From NCBI GenBank assembly GCA_902826615.1, contig CADEFN010000002.1:186001-250000 (forward strand): a stretch of 64,000 nt of DNA, in the 5' to 3' direction. A program made the translations under genes and the position numbers. The notes under the pieces are model-generated. The model saw only the letters and a program-made list of their open reading frames with translations. It was not told where the DNA came from and ran no database searches. The stretch is from an uncultured Gemmatimonadota bacterium (GTDB lineage Bacteria > Gemmatimonadota > Gemmatimonadetes > Gemmatimonadales > Gemmatimonadaceae). This document shows positions 25,098 to 34,150 of the stretch, one piece after another (position 1 is the stretch's first letter; every line of letters starts with the position of its first letter).

Positions 25098-26201
25098 TCA
25101 GGAGGTCCAGGTACTGCGATTGCGTGCTGGCACCGGAGGCCAGCGCTTGATGCCGAGTTCGGCGAACGCATCGACCGTCGGGTGTGGACGTGGCGCCCCA
25201 ACCATCTGATGCAAGAACAACCCTGAACCGAACGATATGCCGTTCAGGACATAGTACAAGAGGTGAACAGGTACCACCCGCAGCGCAAAGAGCGGCCCCC
25301 GCACTCGATTGAAGAACTTGAACAGCGGCAGGTTGCAACAGATCACGATGCTCACACACACGGCCGTGATCAGGAGCCACCTCGGATCGAGGAATATCAG
25401 CGACGCCACCAGCGCGAGGAGCCCCAACCATGTCAGGGCCGTCGCCATCTTCTCGGTCCAGCGAAGATTCAGCGTACCCGACGACATCGCGTTGCCACGA
25501 TGCGCCAGCAGCCTCGCCCATGGGATGCCGCGATCGGTGAGGTCCGTTTTTACGACACCGGAAAGCGTCCACCGCTTGAGGTGGGTGACCTGGATTTCGG
25601 GCCGCAGGAGGATGCGATGCCCGATGGTGCGTATGCGCCCACCCAGTTCGATGTCCTCGATCTGCGGGCGACCATAGTGCCACTCATCGTACATCCCCGC
25701 TTCCTCAAACACCTCACGACGGACGGCACCGGCCCCTGCCCAGAAGGTCTCGGAGTCTCCGCGATTCCGCTGGTGGACATGGTGGTGCAGGAGGTTGCGG
25801 TACTGCGAGACGAATCCGGGGGCCGCTGGGCGGTCGTCGTAGGATCCGAAAATCGCGCCGGCATCGGGTTCGTCTTCAAAGGCCTCGACAAAACGGCGGA
25901 TAGTGTCCTCGTGCACCACGACGTCGGCGTCGAAGAACATGACGATGTCACCACGCGACACTTCGAAGCCGCGATTGCGTGCGTAGGCAGGCCCGAAGGG
26001 GCGGCCGGGAATTCGGACCACTGTATCGGCCCAGCGAGCGGCCAGGTTTCCGGTGTCGTCCGTCGACGCGTCATCGACCACGATGAGCTCCCAGCGGTCT
26101 GCGGGGTAGTCTGACGCACGCAGCGCTCCGAGCGTCTGCGGGAGCAGCGCCTCGGCGTTGCGCGCCGGCATCACGATGGAGCAGAAAACCTTGTCGGGCA
26201 T
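25098..26201 (-). CDS. Glycosyltransferase family 2 with C-terminal membrane helices
   Basis: 367 residues. A GT-A domain occupies the first 220 residues: SIVMPARNAE, VVDDASTDDT, the DxD site MFFDADVVVHED, and acceptor motif ED in PQIEDIELGGR. Two to three hydrophobic segments follow (about 250-330), so it is membrane-anchored. Family role: inverting transfer from an NDP-sugar to a lipid-linked acceptor. Its ATG overlaps the deacetylase stop by one base (TGATG), so it is part of the operon that begins with the FAD enzyme at 31921. Confidence 0.9.
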   Translation of the reverse strand: MPDKVFCSIVMPARNAEALLPQTLGALRASDYPADRWELIVVDDASTDDTGNLAARWADTVVRIPGRPFGPAYARNRGFEVSRGDIVMFFDADVVVHEDTIRRFVEAFEDEPDAGAIFGSYDDRPAAPGFVSQYRNLLHHHVHQRNRGDSETFWAGAGAVRREVFEEAGMYDEWHYGRPQIEDIELGGRIRTIGHRILLRPEIQVTHLKRWTLSGVVKTDLTDRGIPWARLLAHRGNAMSSGTLNLRWTEKMATALTWLGLLALVASLIFLDPRWLLITAVCVSIVICCNLPLFKFFNRVRGPLFALRVVPVHLLYYVLNGISFGSGLFLHQMVGAPRPHPTVDAFAELGIKRWPPVPARNRSTWTS

Positions 26202-26962
26202 CAGGCAACATGCCGCACGTGGGCGGCACCTCCGGTAAGCGCCGATCGTGCACGGCGGCCCAGACCACGGACCCAGAGCCTCGTGCGAAAGGCGGGACTT
26301 CCCCAGGCATCGAGGGCGCCGGGCGTCCGCAGATAGAACATGTCGAGACGGGGCAACAACGCGGTGTCGTCGTCGGACGACAGCAGGCGCAGCGCGGTGG
26401 TGCAGGCACGAGCGTAGCGCGCCCGGACGGCGCGCGTGGTCGGGCCATCGAGGTCGCCGTACGGATAGGCAAAGGACTCCGGACGCACACCTAACGATGA
26501 TTCGATGCGATGGCTCCCCTCATCGAGTTCCACCGCCCGGTCGGCCTCGCTCAGCCGCGAGAGAAAGGGATGCCGCAGGGTGTGCGCGCCGATCTCGACG
26601 CCCCCTTCATGCAGCCGTCCCAGCTGTTCCCACGACATCAACGGCAGATGCGGAATACCCGGACTACGCCGGCCGCCCCAATCGTTGCAGCCTCCCACAT
26701 GGTCTCCCACCACAAACACCGTCGCCGGCAGCTGGTGCTCCCTGAGCAGCGGCCAGGCTTCGTCCCACAGGGAGCGAAACGCATCATCGAAGGTGAGCGC
26801 CACCACATCCTCCCCCTCCGGGGCCGTCACCACGTCCCGCAGCGAGGCGACACGCACACGACCACTTGTCAGAAAGCGGCAGTGCGCGCGGAACTCGTCC
26901 GGGCTCACCGAAATGGGTGAGCCCGACCGGTCGATGGAGTGGTAGGTGAGGATGGCGCGCAT
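26201..26962 (-). CDS. Polysaccharide deacetylase (NodB domain)
   Basis: 253 residues, no signal peptide. NodB motif 1 LTFDDAF gives D59 (base) and D60 (metal); motif 2 GAHTLRHP gives H127 and H131; a later motif is FAYPYGDLD. Family role: metal-dependent removal of acetyl groups from N-acetylated or O-acetylated sugars. Absence of a signal peptide suggests action on a cytoplasmic lipid-linked intermediate or on a precursor, as in some O-antigen pathways. Coupled to the GT2 downstream. Confidence 0.9.
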   Translation of the reverse strand: MRAILTYHSIDRSGSPISVSPDEFRAHCRFLTSGRVRVASLRDVVTAPEGEDVVALTFDDAFRSLWDEAWPLLREHQLPATVFVVGDHVGGCNDWGGRRSPGIPHLPLMSWEQLGRLHEGGVEIGAHTLRHPFLSRLSEADRAVELDEGSHRIESSLGVRPESFAYPYGDLDGPTTRAVRARYARACTTALRLLSSDDDTALLPRLDMFYLRTPGALDAWGSPAFRTRLWVRGLGRRARSALTGGAAHVRHVA

Positions 26963-26968
26963 GCAACC

Positions 26969-27961
26969 CTAACTGGCTGTACCCGCCGTGGTCCCTTCGA
27001 GGCGCATACGCTGGTCGGCCACGACATCCCGCACGATCTGATCAAGCGGCGTCCGCGGACGGAAGCCGGTGACGGCCTCGAGCCGGCTGACGTCCGGCAC
27101 ACGCCGCATCATGTCCTCGAAGCCGGGCGGATAGGCTTCACTGTACGGCACCAGACGGATTTCCGACTTGCTCCCGGCGGCATCCCGCACCATGGCCGCG
27201 AGATCGAGCATGCTGACTTCGGTGGTCGCACCCACGTTGAACACGCCGCCGAGGGCGGCCGGCGTGGCGATGAGGCGCAGGATCGCCTCGACGGCGTCGA
27301 ACACGTGACCGAAGCAGCGCGACTGAAGCCCGGTGCCGAAGACCGTGATCGGCTCCCCCCGCAACGCCTGCTGTGCGAAGTTTGGCAGCACCATCCCGTA
27401 CCGTCCTGTCTGACGCGGGCCTACCGTATTGAAGAAGCGGGTGATAACAACCGGCACCCCCTTTTCACTCGAATAGGCCAGCGCCAGCCACTCATCGAGC
27501 GCCTTGGAGCAGGCGTACGCCCAGCGGGAGTGCGAGGTGGGACCGAGCTGCAGGTCCTGGTCTTCGCGGAAGGGAATCTGCGACGACTTGCCGTACACCT
27601 CGGACGTCGACGCCACCAGCACCTGCTTCTGCTTTTTGGCCGCCGCCCCGAGCACGACCTCGGTCGCGCGGACATTCGTTTCGATGGTGTGCACCGGCCG
27701 CTCGACGATCAGTCGCACGCCAACCGCTGCCGCGAGGTGGATGGTGTGATCAGCCCGATCGACCAGCTCGGTCACCAGGGGGACATCGAGCGCCGAACCG
27801 ATGCGGAAGTCGAAGCCAGGCCGGCCGACGAGATGTTCGATGTTCTCCATCGCTCCAGTCGACAGGTCATCCAGTACCATCACCTTGTCTCCTCGCGCGA
27901 CCAATCGCTCCGCGAGATGAGACCCGATGAAGCCGCACCCACCCGTGATCAAGACGTTCAC
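26969..27961 (-). CDS. NAD-dependent sugar epimerase/dehydratase (extended SDR)
   Basis: 330 residues. Cofactor loop GGCGFIG (7-13), active-site S/T in ASTSEVYG (about 118-124) and Y149-x3-K153. Overall resembles UDP-glucose 4-epimerase or UDP-glucuronate decarboxylase-like proteins; the substrate pocket gives no clear identity. Reaction in general: NAD-dependent oxidation at C4 of a nucleotide sugar followed by epimerisation, dehydration or decarboxylation. Start ATG 27961 overlaps the stop of the upstream GT4 by four bases. Confidence 0.88.
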   Translation of the reverse strand: MNVLITGGCGFIGSHLAERLVARGDKVMVLDDLSTGAMENIEHLVGRPGFDFRIGSALDVPLVTELVDRADHTIHLAAAVGVRLIVERPVHTIETNVRATEVVLGAAAKKQKQVLVASTSEVYGKSSQIPFREDQDLQLGPTSHSRWAYACSKALDEWLALAYSSEKGVPVVITRFFNTVGPRQTGRYGMVLPNFAQQALRGEPITVFGTGLQSRCFGHVFDAVEAILRLIATPAALGGVFNVGATTEVSMLDLAAMVRDAAGSKSEIRLVPYSEAYPPGFEDMMRRVPDVSRLEAVTGFRPRTPLDQIVRDVVADQRMRLEGTTAGTAS

Positions 27962-29229
27962 ACTGCCTCCTGTGTCAGCAGACCCGCCGTCCGCGCGTCA
28001 CCGCGCCGAACCGCTGCCCGCTTGAGTATTTCAAGGTACTGGGGCACCACCACCCGCTCCGACCACCGCTCCACATATGCCCGATAGGCCGACCGGGCCA
28101 ACTTTTCCCGGTAGGCTGCGTCACCTGATAGACGAGCCATCGCCGCCAGAAGTTCTTCCCGAGTGGTGAAGAGCTCGCCACCGCCCGACGCCTCCACAAT
28201 CTCCGGGAAGGGGCCGAGCCGCCTGGCGATGACGGGGGTCCCCTGCCGGAAGGCCTCGATAAGCACAATACCGAAGGTCTCGAAACACTCTGATGGCACG
28301 ATCAGGGCCACCGCGTGCTCGTAGTAGCGCCGGAGCTCGTCGGGGGCTATCCGGCCCAGAAAACGCACATTCGGGGCACCTTCGGCGAGCTGCCGGAGGG
28401 TGGCCGCGTGTGTGCCATCCCCCGCGACCAGGAGGTCGGCCCCCGGAAGGTCCCGGAAGACCGGGATCACGTCGTCCAGTCCCTTGATGCGCTCCAGACG
28501 CCCGGCGAAGAAGAAATAGGGGCGCGGGTGCGGGGACTCTCCGGTTGGCTGGGGGGCCCCGGGGTTCTCGGGATTCGGGAGGAAGTAGGGGAGCACCTCC
28601 ATCGGCTTCTTGAGCCCGAACTCCGCGTGTTTCCTGCGGCTGAACTCGCTCATCGCAATGACGGTGTCCACCTGCTCCAACTCCCGGTCGAGATACCCGG
28701 TGTAGCGCCAGAGCTGCGGTGGGCGCTTGTAGCTGAATGAACACTTGAGGCATTCCCGGCCCGTGCACAACTCGCGACCGTGGCGCCAGAGCACGTGCAT
28801 CGGGCACACCAGCCAGTGCTCATGTGCCATGTACGCGCTGAGCGCCCCGCCGGCGACCTGAAAGAGCCCCGGCCCTCCGATCAGGGAAACGTTGTGGAAA
28901 TTCACCACGTCGTAGCGACCCTTCGCGACTATGTCGCGGAGCTTCGCGCCATTCATGACCGGCCGGCCCAGCTGTTGTGTCAGCAGGGTGGAGAGCATGG
29001 GATTGCCGGTGGCCAGCCGGATGACCTCGACCCCCTCGTCGTCATCGTGCGCGGGCACATCGGGCCAGGCTCCCGTGTGCAGCACCTTGTAGGCATCGGT
29101 GTCGTGCACCACGGTGACGTGGTGTCCCTGCTTGACGAGTGCACGCGACAGTCGCTGGATGCCTAACGCGTCTCCGCCAAAGGCGTGCGGAGGATAAAAC
29201 GTCGTCAGCATGAGGAATCGCGCACTCAT
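27958..29229 (-). CDS. Glycosyltransferase family 4
   Basis: 423 residues, two GT-B Rossmann domains. N-terminal start LMLTTFYPPHAFGGD with the glycine-rich acceptor loop; C-terminal part FFFAGRLERIKGLDDVIP and the E-x7-E region ECFETFGIVLIEAFRQGTPV. An extra Cys cluster (C-T-G-R-E-C-L-K-C) in the N-terminal half, about residues 150-165, may bind zinc; this is seen in some GT4 members. Retaining transfer to a glycan in the cytosol. Overlaps both neighbours by four bases. Confidence 0.92.
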   Translation of the reverse strand: MSARFLMLTTFYPPHAFGGDALGIQRLSRALVKQGHHVTVVHDTDAYKVLHTGAWPDVPAHDDDEGVEVIRLATGNPMLSTLLTQQLGRPVMNGAKLRDIVAKGRYDVVNFHNVSLIGGPGLFQVAGGALSAYMAHEHWLVCPMHVLWRHGRELCTGRECLKCSFSYKRPPQLWRYTGYLDRELEQVDTVIAMSEFSRRKHAEFGLKKPMEVLPYFLPNPENPGAPQPTGESPHPRPYFFFAGRLERIKGLDDVIPVFRDLPGADLLVAGDGTHAATLRQLAEGAPNVRFLGRIAPDELRRYYEHAVALIVPSECFETFGIVLIEAFRQGTPVIARRLGPFPEIVEASGGGELFTTREELLAAMARLSGDAAYREKLARSAYRAYVERWSERVVVPQYLEILKRAAVRRGDARTAGLLTQEAV

Positions 29230-30398
29230 CGCGCCACATCCCGCAGCGCGGCGTGCGTGACCGCCGCGGCCGCTGACCAGGTGAGCGCCCGGGCCTCTGT
29301 GAGGGCCACCAGTCCCATACGCCGCTGACGCGGCGGATCGTTGAGCAAGGTGCGCATCGCGTCCGCAATCTCGCCGACCTGACCGGGGCGCACAAAGAGG
29401 CCACCCTTGGGAAGGAGCTGTGGCAACGGACTTTCCCGGGTGGCGATGACCGGCGCGCCGCAGGCCGCGCCCTCCACGGCCGGAAGCCCGAAGCCCTCGG
29501 ATTCGGAGGCGAGCACCACCGCCACCGCACCGGAGTGCACCGCCGCAAGGTCCTCGTCAGGCACAAAGCCGGTCCAATGCACCAGCGGCTCGGTGCCCAG
29601 TTCGGCGATCAGGGCGCGAAGCCGCTCCCCTTCTCCGTGAAAGACATCACCCGAGACCTTGCCGACCAGCAACAGATGAGGGGGCGCCCCGGATCGTTCA
29701 GCTGCGACCGCGGCGTGAGCGCGGATCACCGTGTCGAGGCGTTTATGCGGATTGAATCCCCCGACGTAGACGAAGTACGGTGCGGCGCCAACGCCGAGTC
29801 GCTCCCGGGCGGCGAGCACCTCGTGCGGAGAGGCCGGCTGGTACACTTCGGCCGGTGCTTCACCGGAGATCCACAGGCGGCGGCGCGGAATCCGAAAAAC
29901 CCGTTGCAGCTCACCAGCGGCGTAGTCGCTCACGGTGAGGATGGCCCGTGCCTGCCTGATGGCGAGCCAGACCTTCATTTTCCAGAAGAGCCGGGCCCGG
30001 GGCGTGGGCAGGGTCATGAGGGGAAACCGTTCCGCGATGGCGTCGTGGATGGTCACCACGGCGCGCTGGCCCAGCGGAAGCGGGAAGTACGTGTAGACAC
30101 TTGGGGAGAAAAAGACGCGCGGCCGTTCGGCCCCGACAGCGCGGGTCAGGGCCCACATGTCGCGAGGTGACCGGCTGCCGTCGGAGGCGGCAGCCACCGT
30201 GGGCGAGACAGACTGCGCCACCTCTCGCAGCTCAACGTTAGGCGCCTGGAGCGGGAAGGCGTCCAGAGCCGCCCGGTCGCCAAAGCAGATGAAGTGGTCC
30301 TCCGGGGCATGCGCCACCAGCGCCGACATCAGCTCACGTGCAAACCGCCCGTACCCCCGCGAATTCGACCAGCACGTGGCATCCACCCCGATGCGCAC
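29226..30398 (-). CDS. Glycosyltransferase family 4
   Basis: 390 residues. MRIGVDATCWSNSRGYGRFARELM is the typical GT4 start with the acceptor-binding loop; YFVYVGGFNPHKRLDTVIRA starts the donor domain and ESEGFGLPAVEGAACGAPV carries the E-x7-E motif. Donor and acceptor unknown; the mannosyl- or rhamnosyltransferase-like subgroup is possible. Its start lies 5 bases after the stop of the FAD enzyme, and its stop overlaps the next GT4. Confidence 0.92.
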   Translation of the reverse strand: MRIGVDATCWSNSRGYGRFARELMSALVAHAPEDHFICFGDRAALDAFPLQAPNVELREVAQSVSPTVAAASDGSRSPRDMWALTRAVGAERPRVFFSPSVYTYFPLPLGQRAVVTIHDAIAERFPLMTLPTPRARLFWKMKVWLAIRQARAILTVSDYAAGELQRVFRIPRRRLWISGEAPAEVYQPASPHEVLAARERLGVGAAPYFVYVGGFNPHKRLDTVIRAHAAVAAERSGAPPHLLLVGKVSGDVFHGEGERLRALIAELGTEPLVHWTGFVPDEDLAAVHSGAVAVVLASESEGFGLPAVEGAACGAPVIATRESPLPQLLPKGGLFVRPGQVGEIADAMRTLLNDPPRQRRMGLVALTEARALTWSAAAAVTHAALRDVAR

Positions 30399-30403
30399 GC
30401 GTC

Positions 30404-31921
30404 CTACGCCGGAACTGACGCGCGCTCGACCTTGGAGTTGAGCCGTTCGCCTGCCACCTCGTCGAGGGACTTCATGTCGAGCTTCTGCTCTTCGTGGTAC
30501 TCGTAGTCCGTGTTCACGGTCCAGACGTCGTGCGAGGCACCGCGCATGTTGGCCACCGCCATCATGGCCGTCAGCATGGAGTGGTCCTGATTGTTGTACT
30601 TGTGCATCCCGTTACGGCCCACCGTGTGGAAGTTGGTGAGACCGTCGATGTAGGTGCGCACCTTGTCGAGGTGACCCGCGTACACCGAATCGTAGACCGG
30701 ATAGGCCTTGGGCATGCGAACCACGGTGCCGTCAATCACGCGCGCCGGATCGACGAGCCCGAGCTGACCGATCTCCTTCTTGGCCAGTTCGATGAGGTCG
30801 GCGTCTGCCGACGTCCACAGCCCATCACCTTCGAAGCAGAAATACTCGAGGCCCAGACACGTTTGCCCCTCGTGAGGCACCATTGCACGCGACCAGTTGT
30901 TGAAGTTCTGGATGCGTCCGACCTTCACACCCGGCGTATGGATATAAATCCAGTTGTCCGGGAAGAGATTGTCCTGCTCGATGATCAGTGCCACCGTGAG
31001 GAAGTCACGGTAGTTGAGACCGTCCCCTGCCACGCGGATCTCTTTGGGGGGCTGAGGATCAAGCGACTGGACGAGGTTGCGAATCGGCATCGTCGAGATG
31101 ACATGATCCGCCTCGATGCGCCGGACACCGACCGGGGTGCGTGCGCGCACCGCAACGACCGCCCCGTCTTTGGTCTCGAGGGCCTCCACTTCGTGCTTCA
31201 TCAGCACCTCGCCACCGAGCGCACGGATCTTCTCGGTCGCCATCTCCCACATCTGGCCGGGGCCGAGGCGGGGATACTGGAACTCATTGATCAGGGTCTT
31301 GATGGCATCACTGCGCTTCTGCAACGATGCGGCATTGAGGATCGCCTTGGCGAGCGACAACCCCTGAATGCGCTGGGCGGCCCACTCGGCGCGGATCTCC
31401 GTGCACGGGATGCCCCAGACTTTCTCTGTATAGGTCTTGAAGAAGGTGTTGTAGAGTCGCTTGCCAAAGCGGTTCGACACCCACTGCTCGAAATTCTCTT
31501 CGACCGGATATGGGCGCAGGTGCGACCAGAAGTACGAAGTGACCATCAGCACGGCGTTCCAGACGCCGAGTCCGCTCAGAGCATTCATGGCCTTGAGCGG
31601 ATAATCGAAGTACTTGCCGCCGTAGTGGATGCGCGACATCCGTGGCACCGAAATGAACTCGGGTCCAAGGATTTCGTGCCACAGATCTTCAACCGGCGTG
31701 ATCTTGGTGAAGAAGCGATGGCCACCAATGTCGAATCGATAGCCGTTGTACTGGGCCGTGCGGGAGATCCCGCCAACCATGTCATCGGCTTCGAGCACGG
31801 TGACCTTGACGCCATCCTTGGCCAGGATGTAGCCCGCCGTAAGGCCGGCTGGTCCCGCGCCGACGATAACGACGTGATCAGTCTTTTTTAGCTGCGCGAC
31901 CCTGCGGGGGCTCCCCGTCAT
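30404..31921 (-). CDS. FAD-dependent UDP-galactopyranose-mutase/protoporphyrinogen-oxidase-like protein
   Basis: About 505 residues from ATG 31921 (frame open to 31975). FAD loop VVIVGAGPAGLTAGYIL with a downstream acidic residue (VLEADD), then MVGGISRT and RFDIGGHRFF, and YTEKVWGIP. This arrangement is shared by the UGM/HemY/amine-oxidase superfamily. In glycan operons such proteins are often annotated as UGM-like, but true Glf is about 370 residues and has different active-site motifs, so the reaction is open. First gene of the minus-strand operon. A paralogue is at 39856-41262. Confidence 0.82.
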   Translation of the reverse strand: MTGSPRRVAQLKKTDHVVIVGAGPAGLTAGYILAKDGVKVTVLEADDMVGGISRTAQYNGYRFDIGGHRFFTKITPVEDLWHEILGPEFISVPRMSRIHYGGKYFDYPLKAMNALSGLGVWNAVLMVTSYFWSHLRPYPVEENFEQWVSNRFGKRLYNTFFKTYTEKVWGIPCTEIRAEWAAQRIQGLSLAKAILNAASLQKRSDAIKTLINEFQYPRLGPGQMWEMATEKIRALGGEVLMKHEVEALETKDGAVVAVRARTPVGVRRIEADHVISTMPIRNLVQSLDPQPPKEIRVAGDGLNYRDFLTVALIIEQDNLFPDNWIYIHTPGVKVGRIQNFNNWSRAMVPHEGQTCLGLEYFCFEGDGLWTSADADLIELAKKEIGQLGLVDPARVIDGTVVRMPKAYPVYDSVYAGHLDKVRTYIDGLTNFHTVGRNGMHKYNNQDHSMLTAMMAVANMRGASHDVWTVNTDYEYHEEQKLDMKSLDEVAGERLNSKVERASVPA

Positions 31922-32217
31922 GCGACACCCTGGCGGACTTTTTAGGCGATTCGCCGGGCCCGGAAAGGGTGCCAACTGCTACCCCAACCGCCCATGCGAT
32001 GACGAACAAAATCTGCAGCAGCAACGACATAACGGCGGAACACCACTAGGAGCGCCGCGTGCTCCCCTTCCAGATCACTTCATGCAGTCCCACTGGAGCG
32101 CCGGAGTCGGTCCTCTGGCGCATGCCGCCTTTCTAGCAAAGGGCGCGCCGTGGCGTCCCGGGTTTGGAAAAAAGGCGAAAATGAGGGCGTTTCTACCTTC
32201 GGTCCTGAAAAAAACAG
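31922..32217. other. Non-coding interval upstream of the minus-strand glycan operon
   Basis: About 300 bases with no gene I can support. It should contain the promoter of the operon starting at 31921, but I see no convincing -35/-10 or -24/-12 pair. A-runs occur near 32168-32180 and 32208-32214; the second belongs to the terminator of the gene at 32291. Confidence 0.5.
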
Positions 32218-32242
32218 AGCGCGAACGTGACTCGTTCGCGCT
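32208..32242 (-). terminator. Intrinsic terminator for the minus-strand gene at 32291
   Basis: AGCGCGAACG (32218-32227) pairs perfectly with CGTTCGCGCT (32233-32242) around a five-base loop. On the minus strand the hairpin is followed by CTG and then seven T residues (complement of 32208-32214). It starts 48 bases after the stop codon at 32291. Confidence 0.85.
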
Positions 32243-32290
32243 GCGGGGCGGGCCTGTCTGGACGAAGCTGCTTCGGGGCAGATGCTCAGG

Positions 32291-32746
32291 TCAGGACACG
32301 ACCTCTTGGGTGTTCTCGGTCCTGCGAAATGTCGAATGTGCACGCCGCGTGGTTCGGTTCTTTTCTGCAACCTCAACCGGGCGTTCGACGGAAAGCTCCA
32401 TCATGCGGGCCGCTCCCAGTTCGACACCGAGGCGCCGGGCAAAACGTGTCAGCCACTCGTCGCCATTCACCGCAGCGTCGGAACGGACGGCCACGATGTC
32501 GCCGTGAGCCCGCACCATCGCCAGATCAGACATCGCGGCGCGATCGCTATTGGCGGGGGCAAACACCACTTCGACCCCGTGCATGGCGGCCATACGCTTT
32601 ACGCGATCAGCGGCCGGTGCGGCATCATCGCGAATCACAAGCACTTCCGCCGACATCTCGAAGGCTGCGTCGGAAATGGCGAGCAGGGCTCTCTCCAGCA
32701 CGTCTTCTGTTCCGGTCGACAACAGCACGATCGACAGGGTCGGCAT
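32291..32746 (-). CDS. Short GT2-like protein with atypical DxD region
   Basis: About 151 residues from ATG 32746 (the frame is open to 32803). It shows the beginning of a GT-A fold: LSIVLLSTGTEDVLERALLAI, VLVIRDD, and AHGDIVAVRSDAAVNGDEWLTRF where a DxD motif would be. It then stops, so only the nucleotide-binding half of a GT2 is present. It resembles the N-terminal parts of the proteins at 45825 and 58505. It may be a remnant or a regulatory or half enzyme. It has its own strong terminator, which argues that it is expressed. No clear ribosome site. Confidence 0.6.
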   Translation of the reverse strand: MPTLSIVLLSTGTEDVLERALLAISDAAFEMSAEVLVIRDDAAPAADRVKRMAAMHGVEVVFAPANSDRAAMSDLAMVRAHGDIVAVRSDAAVNGDEWLTRFARRLGVELGAARMMELSVERPVEVAEKNRTTRRAHSTFRRTENTQEVVS

Positions 32747-33188
32747 ACCATGGCGAACGGTGCGCGATACTGACTCTTGAGCGTGTGATGCAAGTGGCCT
32801 CATGCCGTCGCATATAACAAGAAGCGGGCCAATCAGCGGGATTTGTCGTACTGCTGCTGCAATTACTTAACGACGCAATCAACTGCCGACCTGAACTGTA
32901 TTTTCGATGCTTGCAGCCCCTCGGGGAGGGTGTCATTCGGGCAAACTGACCCGAGTAGTGTGATAGATGTCACGAGCACACGTGACAAGTTGACCACTTG
33001 TGCCTGTGACGTGGATGGACCTTCTGACTTGTGTGTGGAGAAAGAGCCACAGTAATTGCTGACACTCGTCAGACTTTCAGTACATGCTGACTTTAGCGTG
33101 AGGCTGTTCGTATGCGTTGAGCAGGCGTGGGCGGGTTTCTTGCTCGAACGCGCATGGGCCACCAGAGCCCGGCATTCATCAGTCGACC
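32747..33188. promoter_or_regulatory. Regulatory interval with CRP-like site and inverted repeat
   Basis: About 440 bases, AT-richer than its surroundings, without a gene I can support. TGTGA-TAGATG-TCACG at 32959-32974 matches the CRP/FNR-superfamily consensus TGTGA-N6-TCACA at nine of ten positions. Eleven bases further, ACAAGT-TGACC-ACTTGT (32985-33001) is a perfect inverted repeat, and ACTTGTG recurs at 33027-33033. The sites lie 190-230 bases upstream of the polyprenyl-phosphate phosphoribosyltransferase ATG. Confidence 0.5.
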
Positions 33189-34121
33189 ATGGAACCACCC
33201 TTAGCAGCAGCACATCCTGACGCGACGACTTCTCACACCGCGGTGACGCGTACGAGAGGGCTGGTCAAACTCGTCCGGCCGAATCAGTGGGTGAAGAATT
33301 TCTTTGTCCTCGCGGCGCTTTTATTCTCGGGAAAGGCGCTCGAGTGGCCGGCACAGCGTGCGGCCGCCCTGGCATTTGTGGCCTTCTGTCTCGTGGCCTC
33401 TTCAGTGTATGTCATCAACGACCTGATCGATCGCGACGCCGATCGAGCGCACCCTTCCAAGCGGTTTCGACCGCTGGTGACGGGAGCCGTCTCGGTTCCC
33501 GCTGCGGTAGTTCTCGCGGCGATCATGCTCTCTGCGAGCCTGCTCATTGCCTGGTCTGTGGGTCTGCCGTTGCTCGCGTGTCTCGTGACGTACCTGCTGC
33601 TCAACGCGCTGTACAGCCTGTGGCTCAAGCACGTGGTCATCCTCGACGTCTTCGCGATTTCGGCCTTCTTTGTGCTGCGCCTTCTCGGTGGTGCGGCCGC
33701 GGTCGGAGTGCGTCCTTCGGTGTGGCTGGTGCTCTGCGGCGGACTGCTTGCGCTCTATCTCGGCTTCGCCAAGCGTCGCCACGAGCTGGTACTCCTCGGC
33801 GATGCTTCCGCTGATCACCGCGCGGTCTTGTCGCGCTACTCCATCCCGTTTCTTGATCAGCTCTCAGTGGTGCTGCTGGCCGTCATCATTGTCAGCTACA
33901 TCATGTACACACTCGAGTCGGACACCGCGAGACTGGTGGGCGGGGAACGGCTCTCGTACAGCACGGTGTTCGTGCTGTACGGCGTCATTCGCTACCTCTA
34001 TCTCGTGAACCGCCGCCTCGATGGAAACCCCACGGATACGCTTCTGACCGACAAGGGGTTACTCGCCGCCTGCGCCTTGTGGGCGGTGTATTGCGCCGCG
34101 GTGCTGTATCGCCCCTGGTGA
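33189..34121 (+). CDS. Polyprenyl-phosphate phosphoribosyltransferase (UbiA superfamily, DPPR-synthase type)
   Basis: About 310 residues from ATG 33189 (frame open to 33117). A UbiA-fold membrane enzyme with some nine hydrophobic segments. The key motif is NDLIDRDADRAHPSKRFRPL (N-D-x2-D-x3-D-x2-H-P-x-K-x2-R-P-L), the form found in decaprenyl-phosphate phosphoribosyltransferase rather than in quinone or heme prenyltransferases; LVRPNQWVKN also matches from memory of mycobacterial Rv3806c. Reaction in that family: PRPP plus polyprenyl phosphate to polyprenyl-phosphoryl-5-phosphoribose. It would provide a lipid-linked pentose for periplasmic GT-C enzymes. No DprE1/E2 genes in the window. Confidence 0.85.
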   Translation: MEPPLAAAHPDATTSHTAVTRTRGLVKLVRPNQWVKNFFVLAALLFSGKALEWPAQRAAALAFVAFCLVASSVYVINDLIDRDADRAHPSKRFRPLVTGAVSVPAAVVLAAIMLSASLLIAWSVGLPLLACLVTYLLLNALYSLWLKHVVILDVFAISAFFVLRLLGGAAAVGVRPSVWLVLCGGLLALYLGFAKRRHELVLLGDASADHRAVLSRYSIPFLDQLSVVLLAVIIVSYIMYTLESDTARLVGGERLSYSTVFVLYGVIRYLYLVNRRLDGNPTDTLLTDKGLLAACALWAVYCAAVLYRPW

Positions 34122-34126
34122 GGCGC

Positions 34127-34150
34127 CCGCCTCGTGACCTAACGAGGCGG
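34127..34150. terminator. Hairpin at convergent junction, loop contains CCTAA
   Basis: CCGCCTCGT (34127-34135) pairs perfectly with ACGAGGCGG (34142-34150) around GACCTA. It overlaps the stop codon of the minus-strand methyltransferase gene and follows the plus-strand gene by 5 bases. A bidirectional terminator role is plausible although there is no T-run. Confidence 0.5.

Noticed and set aside
30494-31891. 465-residue open frame on the plus strand
   Set aside because: Shadow of the FAD enzyme at 30404-31921 with no recognisable motif.
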